From the NCBI GenBank assembly GCA_964016985.1, contig OZ024823.1, forward strand, positions 129,104,112-129,168,111: a DNA stretch of 64,000 nucleotides, read 5' to 3'. The stretch comes from Anodontia alba (lineage: Eukaryota; Mollusca; Bivalvia; Lucinida; Lucinidae). Position 1 is the first letter of the stretch. The number at the start of each line of letters is the position of its first letter. Positions 46,371-57,500 of this stretch are shown piece after piece. A program made the translations under genes and the position numbers. The notes under the pieces are model-generated. The model saw nothing but the letters and a program-made list of their open reading frames with translations. It was not told where the DNA came from and did not search any database.

Positions 46371-46675
46371 GTACAACGAAATTCGAAACGATTCCTAGAG
46401 TTTGTAGGATTTTTGTTATTTTCCGAATTGCACGGTATGCCTGTTCTAGTACCTTGAAAATCGAATGGAATAGCTTTAACTATGCTTTAACTATGTTTTC
46501 TTTATCCTAACTTGTCAATAACTGTCTTCATTACGGGTTTTGATAAAGTACCCATGAGCTTAATTAATAAAATGCACCAAAATAAAGAAAGGGTGTATGT
46601 GTTCAGATATATTTAAAACCTTAAACAGAGTCTTTCGGTTTCACGAATATTGCCTTCGTTTTCACGAACATTGAC

Positions 46676-46717
<42 letters not shown>

Positions 46718-47195
46718 GCGTGGCGGTGGCTGGGTGTGTGCGCGCGCTTATTTGTCCTATTTTAAAAGAGAAGGTTACCACAGCATCAATGTGGACATAG
46801 TGCACTTTCGAGCTTTCCCATTGTAAGGAAAAGGACATTTGCAGTACCTTAAAGACAGTGATTATTCCGGGTCAGAATAAAGCAAATGTGTATTCCATAT
46901 GCGAACACCGACGATCCAGACTTACCTGCACATGCTGTTCAGAACTCCTCTGTTCGTTTTAACAGATGTAGAGCAAAGTTCAACTATAGGGTAATAAAGA
47001 ATCTGCCAGTGCAAGCTTCTATGTGCATACACCACTGGCATTATATATAGGTGTCTGTGCATACCTTGGCGCCAGTTTTAACTTATTATGTAATAACTTA
47101 TCTTATCAGTTTGAACTCACTGCTTACGAGGTTTAATTTAAGAATAATGGCTAGCCCTTCGAGGGAAATAACTTTGACATGACAATATATTCCTC
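46371..47195. other. Low-repeat stretch upstream of Ly6-lectin gene, possible distal promoter
   Basis: One of the longer unique stretches. It has a (CT)n tract at 46675-46718 and a TATA-like ttatatatagg at 47041, about 990 bp upstream of the start codon used. Assignment as promoter is inference only; nothing in the sequence ties it to the gene except position. Confidence 0.3.
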
Positions 47196-47823
47196 CCTAC
47201 TCAATGAGTGATACTCTTAAAGAAAATAATTCTCTTCCTCTGGGACCAGTTCTTTCTTTTAAGAGTAGCCTCTATTTTTGAAAGGCTTCAGTTACTGAGA
47301 TGGAAACTTCCTGTCTGTAAAAGTTGTCTCCCTTTGCAAAGTTGTGGCAAAATAGTTCCGGTATCTATTTACTTTTCTTTAGTCCACTAGTTCTATTGTT
47401 GTGTTATAGAAAGATGGATACCACTGGTTTATATTGTAGAACAGATTTATATCATATAATGTTCAACGCAGGAAAATGGTTTATGTCAAACGCGGGCAAC
47501 GAACACCCGGATCAGCTGTACATTCGCGCAGTGTAATAAGGCTTTTTGTCCGCTTACAGAGTCAATGGATACTCATTACGAAAACACGCCTATTCAAATG
47601 TATAGAAAATTTCACCACCAAAAACTGAAAATTTTCAGCTAAAAAACTCAGATATTTTTCATATTTCTGCTCAAAATATAGATTGTGGGTACTCGTTAGA
47701 ACTCACAATCTATGTTTTTGAGCAGAAACAAGAAAAAAAATGTATACCCCTGTAAACCCCAGTTTTATTATATAAAAGTGGGGTTTACGGGGGTCAAAAT
47801 TATATAGGCATGTTTTCGTGATG
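47196..47823. repeat. Family G hairpin and family J MITE copy 2
   Basis: 47196-47290: family G diverged. 47574-47823: family J, cattacgaaaacacgcctat ... ggcatgttttcgtgatg; its central core has lost the cctcggcgagg loop. Confidence 0.82.
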
Positions 47824-47830
47824 GTACAAA

Positions 47831-47937
47831 CCCAGTAAGCATTCTTTATAAATCTATAGCGGGTCGTTATCGGCCCGTCAGGGTAGCTGACGGGCCGATA
47901 ACGGCCCGCTATAGATTTATAAAGAATGCTAGCTGGG
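47831..47937. repeat. 51-bp-arm palindrome just upstream of Ly6-lectin start codon
   Basis: Arms 47831-47881 and 47887-47937 pair with three mismatches around a 5-nt loop ggtag. Inner part atcggcccgtcag / ctgacgggccgat is GC-rich. It ends 93 bp before the ATG at 48031. Confidence 0.9.
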
Positions 47938-48030
47938 ATGTATCTACGGAGAGTGAAGGCCATACTCAAACTGTACGGATGCGCAGGCAGATCTGAGCCT
48001 GTGCTGTTCCAATTTTACTGCGTTGCGCAT

Positions 48031-48058
48031 ATGTCATCGTTGTCGTCTATGAGCCGAG
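48031..48058 (+). CDS. Ly6-fucolectin exon 1: start codon and n-region
   Basis: The ATG at 48031 begins MSSLSSMSR and ends in phase 1 at a gtacac donor. Joined to the next exon it gives a typical signal peptide: a polar n-region with Arg, then a hydrophobic core. An in-frame reading continues upstream to 47926, so the start is chosen by signal-peptide fit; the Met at 48049 is an alternative. Confidence 0.6.
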
Positions 48059-49689
48059 GTACACAGAAAAAATATCAATGGCCAATCCGTACATGCAGTC
48101 TAGTGCGGAACTTCCATATTCGTGCTACAAATATTTGGAATTTGTTGATTGTCAAGAACCCTGTCAAAACTTTCTCAGGTTCTGTATGTGTCGGCTCAAA
48201 TGGATTTTCTCTTTACTTTTTTAATTTAAATATTTATTTTAATTTTTAATTTTGTATATAGCGTGTGCATTCATAGTGCTGATCACTGCAACTCTAGCGA
48301 AAAGTCAGGGTGAGTACTGTTTCGATTTTCTGCGACCCTTATTTACAATAAGTATCTGGACACCTTTTCTCCTTTAATAGCCACTGTCCTTGCCATACTG
48401 GATCTAATCAAAACACTGGCAGCACTGGTGGTCGATTGTCTCTGAGCGTAAGATGAGAAAATGGTCTGACAGGTTCATTTAACCCTGAACTTCTTGTTAT
48501 TTTAGCAAACAATGCAGACCCTGATCAGACGCCTTGTTCAGCGGCATCTGATTTGGGTCTACACTGTTTGCCAATGTCCCAACTGTCGCAGACCAGGTTT
48601 TACAGATCACCATCTACCAACAGCACTCTGGCGTCACAGCGAAAAGAATAGCGCTGCTATATTAAGTAGCCGTTACCTGGATGGTTCGATTACTTTGGTC
48701 AATGATAACCACGTGGACAACTAACTAAAGGAAATTTCCTTCAGACAAGGATCTAACATAACCCCCGATTATTCTGATCTGGGACTTGGTATCCTCGGGG
48801 TTCCAATATGTGGCATACTACTGATAAGTACATGTATACCCTTATCTGGAGCTTAACGTCATTTTTGACAGTGTCTTGTAACTTCCTGTTTACTATACCC
48901 ACACTGCCACTGAAAAGGGGTCTACTCTAAAAGAAAAGAATTTGCTCCTCTTACCTTTAAGAGTAGACTAGACGCGAGCAAATGCATTCCTTTAAACCCC
49001 TTTATAGAAGGGAGTCAAAACAATTTTTGTGATAGAATTGCCTCCCATTAAAGTATATATTCCCCATAATGTGAAATGCTTACCATATTTACCCTAAATA
49101 TTCGGACAGACTGGCCTGAGTAAACAATGTAGACCTAGATCAGACGCCAAAAATAAAAACAAAAAAAAAAAAAAAAAAAAAAAAAAACGCGCGACATGGG
49201 ACCAGGGCCTACAGTATGCCACTCAACCAGCAGTTTTCAGATGCATAAACGGATAGGAAACTGTTGTCGATTGTTTACAGGAAGTTACAACACATTATTA
49301 AAAATGACGTTAAGCTCCAGATAAGGGTATACATGTACTTATCAGTAGTGTGCCACAAACTGCAACCCCGAGACACCAAATCCCAGATCAGAATAATCGG
49401 GGGTTTTGTTAGATCCTTGTCTGAAGAATCAACAGCTACTGGAGAATATATCGATCATAAAAGAAGGCCCTGGTCAGACTGCGTGGATACACAAACTGAT
49501 CTGGGTCTTCGATCTTCACAGGGCATAAAGGCCAGTTTGCTTTACCGCGCATCAAATACAAATGCTGGTTAGAGAAGTTGGAGATAAAACATATCTTATC
49601 TTTTAGCAAAAATATCTTTTAGCAAAAATGTCGTAGACCTTGTTGTTTCTATCATTCATGGTCCCCAACTTCAGTAATCATGGAATTTG

Positions 49690-49734
<45 letters not shown>

Positions 49735-52700
49735 GCATTCATGAAGAAAGCATTCATTTAGTATGTACGAATCACTGCATGGTTACAAGTTCAAGGAGAG
49801 ACGAGAGACACAGAAAGTGGATAAAGTCTAAACCTGGTAATGCCAAACCCTGAGGTCTTGTGTATGTACGTACACTGAGACGATTTATATAATGACCGAT
49901 TAGTTCATAACTGCATTGGTCTAGACCCAGGAATGCACAGCATAGACCTTAGTATGTGCAAAACTGTTGGGAACAGGCATTCAGTATCCAAGCTGGCTAG
50001 CATCCAAGATGATTATCATAACCTTGTATGGTAAAAACTTTTAACAGGCCGTGTGCTAACATTTGGAATTGACACCCAAGATGGCCAACGTGACTATGTT
50101 TGGTAAAAACTTGTAAACAGTCCTATTTTTCGTCGAAACTGCTTGGAAGGATGGATTTTCGAGCTTTTGACAAATAATGCTTCATTGCAAACTACGTCTT
50201 AATGACACCTGAACCAGCTCAGTCATATTTGGGATTCTGTATGTTTCTATTGTTTTTGTACAGGTGTCTGTCGTTGTTTTGATTGTACACACACAAAAAA
50301 AAAAAATCTATTCGTGTTTACTGATCATGACGTCGCAAGGAATTCCCACGTTTAGCACTAAACTTTCAATATTCTCGTTGTTACGTAAGAGTCAATTAAC
50401 ATTAAGTACCATATTTAACCAGAATGTTGGGACAGACATACCTGAGCAAACAGTATAGACCCAGATCAGACGCCACAGAACGTGTCGTCTGATGAGGGTC
50501 TAGACTGTTTGCCACTCATCCAGCAGTTTTTAGACACACCAAGAGGAAGTAAAATGGACTTGCTCAAATGTTGGGAACAGCATGATAAATAGTTAAGGTA
50601 TCCCAATACTGAAGGTATATACGGTAATACCTTTTGCCGTGAGCTAGTAAACATACCGTCATAACAGCTTTTCTTGTAGGACTGGACGGACCTGTTTGCT
50701 TTTCCTGTCCCAACCTCGAGAGCCCGGAGGAATGCAGAGAGTCTGTAACATGTGAAGCCTCACAAGTACGTTCATAGCACTTCTAAAAGGTTTATAAAAA
50801 CCTTCATATTTAGAATTTCACTTTTTTATCTTCGCCAGCTAAATAACGGATTACTTAACTACATTTTTTTTCATCTTTATCAGCACAGACCATACAATTT
50901 GCATTTATTTATTTATTTATTTTTCAAATCAACAGTTTTGTCAACAAAATAGCTTTACCTGTATCTTCTTACAATTAAACGTGATTAAAAAAAAATGCAT
51001 TCTTATATACATGTAGCGGGGGACATTGGTGAGATAGAAGGATTCCGTTTGTCCACGGTACCGTTACGCTTCGTCTCCGGGCTGTAACTCATTAACACTG
51101 GAATATTTCATGAAACTTCACACACATACAAAGCTTGACGGGACGTTGTGTTGCTATCAAGAAAGACAACTCTTGTTATCATGGTTCTTGAGGTCTGTTT
51201 CCTTGTTATTTGCGGCGTAGGACCTTGGCCACTTTGTGGTAATCCCATGTTTAAACAATATTTATGAATTTATTAGTTTCTCAGATTTAAATACAACGGT
51301 AATCATCCTCGATTTTATTGCATGTGCTACCATTTTCTTTCATTTATGTCAAATGAGAGCTTCTTCTCTGACCAGTGTGATAGCATCGTCTTAAATATGA
51401 GACAAAATTGCCTTACACTTGTATAACATCTCAGTAACTATTTTTTTAAGACTGGCAAAATAGAATTTGAAATATACGAGGGTCCTGCAAAAAGTTTTGT
51501 CACTGGGTTCGGATTACTTCAGTGCTACGTTTTATCAAACATATTTTTATTACAAACCTTCAAAGTATTCCCTCTTTACTGAAACACATTTTTGTAATCT
51601 TTTTACCCAGTCGCGAAAAGCAGATAAAAAGTCTTCTTTTGGTATCTGTTGGGGACACTGATAAATAGCGCTGCCAAGCGAACTTCTAGGCGTATACTTA
51701 TTTCCAGAAAACATTTTCTTAAGCCTTGGCAATAAAAAGAAGTCACAGGGACTCAGGTCAGGTGAATAAGGTGGATGGTTTAAAACTTTCACCTTTTCAG
51801 AAGCCAAAAAAGACTTAACAACCTCACACTTTTGAGAGGAGGCGTTGCCATGTAAAAGGTGGACTCCTGACCATCCTTTGCTTGGTCGTTTCTTATTGTA
51901 ACACTCTTTCACTTTCTTCAGTACAGAATTCTTGTAGAATCGGCCAATGACTGTATAACCAGATGGGCAAGGCATTTGAACGACTGGCCCACTTGAATTA
52001 AAGAAACTTGCGTACAACATCTTTTTCGAACTTATGGTTCTCTTGGCAATACATGGGCGTTTTTTATCTTTTCGCTTCCATTGCTTATTATCAGCCCTTC
52101 TTTGTGGTTCAAACATGTGTACCCAGGTTTCATCACCTGTCAGCAAGTTAGAAATAACCCGACTATTACAGCCTTTGTATGTTTTCCAAAGTTCCCGGGC
52201 ACATTTAAGGCGTTGTGTCTTTTGCTCCTCAGTGAGCAAATGAGGTACCCACCTAGTGCAAACCTTTCATAGGTCCAAACGCTTTTTCAGAATTGTTTGC
52301 ACACTGCCTTCTGATATACCAGTGCAACTAGCTATATATTTGACAGACAGTCGCGCATCCTGTTCGACCACAATCTTTACAGCAGCGATGTTAGCCTTGG
52401 TAACAGAGGTTTTAGGCCTTCCAGGACGGGTATCATCTTCAACAGAAAATTTCCCAGCTTTAAAAGCTTTAACCCACCTAAAAACTGTGCGCACTGAAAT
52501 GGTCTGAGTTCCATATATACCACACAATTCATTAAATATCTGCTTTGAATCTATATTAAGCCTAATGCGGCATTTAATATAGCTACGAATTTCAATCTTC
52601 TGGTCCATGTTCCAATGTAACAAGTAAATTGGTCAGTGTATATGACTGCATCTATTTCAATTTGAAATAACTCGGTCAGTTGGAAAGCAATTTGCACGAA

Positions 52701-53694
52701 ATAAACGGGTATCGTTAGCTATTCAACACACCATTCAAGTGTAGTGAAGTATTTTAAAATATACTTGGGATAAAACTAAGGAAGCCTATTAGTGAAGAAC
52801 TTTTTGCACGACCCTCGTAATTCTTCGATAGTGCCCTTGATGAGACGGACAGTTCAGAATTCTATGTTTGACCAAAATAAACCATTTTCCTTCGGAGTGT
52901 ATGTGGACAGCGAAGGCATAGGTCAGCCTGCACGTTCCCGCAATCTGATACGGTCTTCGGATACTGGAGAATACATTACGAAAACACGCCTATTCAATTA
53001 TATTAAAAATTTCACCACCAAAAACTGAAAGTTTCAGATAAAAAGTCTGCTATTTTTCATATTTATGTTCAAAACATATCTTGTGGGTACTCGTTTGAAC
53101 CGCCTGGCAGAGGCGGTTTTAACGAGTACCAACTATCTATGTTTTTGAGCAGAAGTAAGAAAATTAATGTTTACTCCTGTAAACCCCAGTTTTACCACAT
53201 AAAAGTGGGGTTTAAGGGGTCAAAATTATATAGGTATGTTTTCGAAGAATATATTAATATATAGCGAAAGACATTCAGTTTCTGCCAAGTGGCATATAAG
53301 ACTCTTCTGATATGCTACTTAGTTAACTGATATCGATCTTTGTTTGCAGCAAGTCGGTCACAACTGCAACAGACATTTTATGTAGTTTTAGAAGAAATAA
53401 TAGACATTTCACGTGAATCGCCAGACGATTCACATGAAATGTTTTACTAAAAGAAGTAGTAAATGAAATTGAGTCGTCTCATTAAATGGCGATTCACATG
53501 AAATGTCGTCTGATTTTCTCTGAAAAAAAATAATTAAAATAGCATATGTCGCCTGCTACAATTTTGCTTTGCGCTCTAAGGATTAACTTATTATAATTAT
53601 GGATCGGCAGGCTTGCAGTGTGCAACAAGTAATTGGTATCCATGGCAGCACTTACTACTGGTCGGGCTGTGAGGAACTGAATGTAAGTTATTAA

Positions 53695-53736
<42 letters not shown>

Positions 53737-54475
53737 CGACAAGCTACGCACATAACACGAAAGTTTCGCGAGGTGCCTTAATGAAATACCACATCGTGAA
53801 CGCATGACATGATAATATGATAATAATGTTCTGGGCCCAGTTGTTCAAAGCTAACGACGTCGTTAGTTAACGATTCGTTAAAATTTACATCGAGTGATAC
53901 GCAAATATTCTGATATTTTTTGCTGAAAAAATGTGTCACATTTTTTCAGCAAAAAATATCATGATATTTTTTGCTGAAAAAATGTGAGTCACATTTTTTC
54001 AGCAAAAAATATCAGAATATTGTGTATTGAATCTGCTAAAACAGTTAACGAAATGACCCTTAACGAGCTCGTTAAGCTAACGACGCTTTGAACAACCGGA
54101 CCCAGATATACTGAGATAATCACTGATGAAAATATACCTTCTTCCCCAGTGAGTGTACAAAGTTAAAGCAAATGCATTTCAACGTTGATTCAGCATCTAT
54201 GACGTTGAATCAACGTTTAAATGACATAGTTGAAACAGCAGCTAGTACCATTTTTCATTTTGCACGAGTCGAACGTGAGTGGAACTCACGACTTCCAGGA
54301 TGCAAAGCAATGACTTTACGAAACGCACTACGCTGGCAGTTGTATTAAAACTGCATTTAGTCTTAAATTCTATCTTCCCCAAAGCTTCGTCTAATATTGA
54401 GTAGATGAACAGAAAATCCTATCAGCAAAGCTCGGATCATCGCTATTCGCTGTTTGGCAGTGCAATATATAATAT

Positions 54476-54535
<60 letters not shown>

Positions 54536-57500
54536 AGAGCAGAGATGATCTTTATCATATTGCAGGCTATGTGACTATATTATTATTATTATTATTATTA
54601 TATACATCTGTGCCTTTTCGCTGTTTTCTTAAAGCTTTGCTATGACATGACAAACCCTCCAACTGCCGTCGGCAAACGCCAGGTTTCAGCCACCACCAAC
54701 AGGTGTCTCTACTGTTGTACTACGAACCTATGCAACAACAATTGTTCGGGTAAGATTAAGACGGGTTCTTGTAAAGCAGCCAAGTTTAATTTACTTCTCT
54801 GCATGTTAGCCTCAACGCCAGGAAATGTACATTCGGACAGAAATAGCAAGGTCACTGACTGGGTAGTTCAAGACGAGGGCCACACAAAAATGCACCACTG
54901 TCAGATGTGATGAGAATGATACAAGTAAAATACATTCGAATATTTAGGGTAAATACGGAAGTATCGTCTCCGCCAGTGAAAGACGTTGTATAAATGGCAT
55001 ATGCCCGCTGGGAGGTATATTTTCTCACGTTGCGACAGTCCATTTCTTACATTGGTTTATGTGAGACACCACTCTATTTTATTAGTTAAGTAGTGAATTA
55101 TTTCACCATAATCGATGAAAACAAAAACAAAAAAAAGTCTGTGTGATGATTTTCAAGAAAATATAACCTACTGAACACTCATGAATGGCTCGGTGGTTCT
55201 TTAATACCTTTTTGTTCAATATTTACCGTAAGTATTCAGACAGATTGACCTCCGCAAACAGTGGCATCTGATCCAGTTCACACACATTGCCACTTATCTA
55301 GCAGTCTAAGACACGTCTATGGTTTGTTCAAAGTGTCTGATGATGATTTCGTACTTTACGTCCCTTTCAATATTATTTGTCATACCGAGCGATTCAGTGT
55401 CTGATTATTTAGGGTAAATACGTAAGTACATGAAACACTTCATGGGTAGTTAGAGAGTCAACCAATGACACCATTCATGCAATCACTTCACACCATTACA
55501 AACCGAGGAGCAATGAAAATAGTGTCGTATTTCTTCCAAATTTTTGGACACCTTTACTATACTTGTCTTTAAATATTTACAACTCTATTTCTCTATCTGC
55601 TTAGTGTCTAAAATTGCTAAATGAGTGGTAAACAGTGTAGAATATGGTAAACTGGATTTAAGGTTAGCATGTTGGGTAAAATTTATGCAGATATTTTGAT
55701 TTTTTTTTCTAGATGTTTTTTGCAATTTGTCTTTTTTTTCTAGATGTTTTTGCAATTTGTCTTAGGAGAAAACTTGCATGAAATCCAAAGCCTATCTTCA
55801 GAAACAATTGGCATGAACAGCCAAAACCTTTCTCCAAGGATAAATAAGAACAAGACCTGTCGCCAGACAGGATAGCTCGCCTGATATTGCACATTTTGTT
55901 TCAGAAAAATTCAAAGTCCGTGACCTTTATTTTGACATGACCTGTGTGTGTGTGTGGGGGGGGGGGGGGGGCGGTGGGGAGGGGGGCAGTATCTGTCTTT
56001 ATACCAAATAGGAACTAAATCCACCATGTAGTTTAGAAGTAATGAGATCCTAAAAAACTTTGGCGTAAAATTTTAACATCAAAATTCTGAGTCTGTGACC
56101 TTGACCTTGACATGACCTAGGGTGGTGGGGATTGGTACTGCGTAAAAATTTGGACCAATATGTATCATCATACAAAAGATGAATCAAATATGTGATAAGG
56201 TTAGGATTTAATGAAGTCTTAAAAACTTTAACGAAAACTTTAACATTTAAATTCTAAGTCTGTGACCTCGACCTCAAGGTCATGGTCATGAGTGCTGATG
56301 AAAACTTTTGACCAGTATCTATCATGATACCAAATAGGAACTAAATCCATCATTTAGTTTAGAAGTAATGAGATCCTAAAAAGCTTTGGCGTAAAATTTT
56401 AACATCAAAAGTCTGAGTCTGTGACCTTGACCTTGACATGACCTAGGGTGGTGGGGATTGGTACTGCGTAAAAATTTGGACCAATATGTATCATCATACA
56501 AAAGATGAATCAAATAATGTGATAAGGTTAGGATTTAATGAAGTCTTTAAAAACTTTAACATTTAAATTCTAAGTCTGTGACCTCGACCTAAAGGCCATG
56601 GTCATGAGTCCTGATGGTGCTGATGAAAACTTTTGACCAGTATCTATCATGATACCAAATAGGAACTAAATCCATCGTTTAGTTTAGTAGTAATGAGATC
56701 CTAAAAACTTTGACGTAAAATTTTAACATGAAAACTCCAAGTCTGTGACCTTGACCTAAGTTGGTGGGGATGGTACTGCGCAAAATTTTGGACTACTATG
56801 TATCATAATACCAAAGATGAATCAAATCGGTGATAAGGTTGGGAAATAATGAGGTCTTAAAAACTTAAACGAAAACTTTAACATTTAAATTCTAAGTCTG
56901 TGACCTTGACCTTGACATGACCTCGCGTGGTGGGTATGGTATTGCGCAAATTTTGGACCAATATGTATCATCATACCAAAGATGAATCAAATCGGTGATA
57001 AGGTTAGGAAAAAATGAGGTCTTGAAAACTTTAACAAAAACTTTTAACATTTAAATTCTAAGTCTGTGACCTCGACCTCAAGGCCACGGTCATGAGTGTT
57101 GATGGTGCTGATAAAAACTGTTGACCAGTGTCTATCATAATACCAAATAGGAACAAAATCCATCACTTAGTGTAAAAGTAATGAGATTCTATAAACTTAG
57201 ACATAAAAGTTTAACATGAAAATCAAATCGGTGATAAGGATGGAAATAATGAGGTCTTAAAAACTTAAACGAAAACCTTAACATGAAAATTCTAAGTCTG
57301 TGACCTTGACCTTGACATGACCTAGAGTGGTGGGGATGGTACTGTGCAAAATTTTGGACCAATATGTATCATCATACCAAAGATGAATCAAATCGGTGAT
57401 AAGGTTAGGAAATAATGTGGTCTTAAAAACTTTTAACGAAAACTTTAACATTTGTGGACGCCGACGCCAACGCCAACGCCGACGCCGGGGGTAGTACAAT

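Noticed and set aside
47926..48249. 107-codon open frame upstream of the Ly6 gene
   Set aside because: It starts inside the palindrome and runs through the donor at 48059 into intron. Only its 48031-48058 part is kept, as exon 1.
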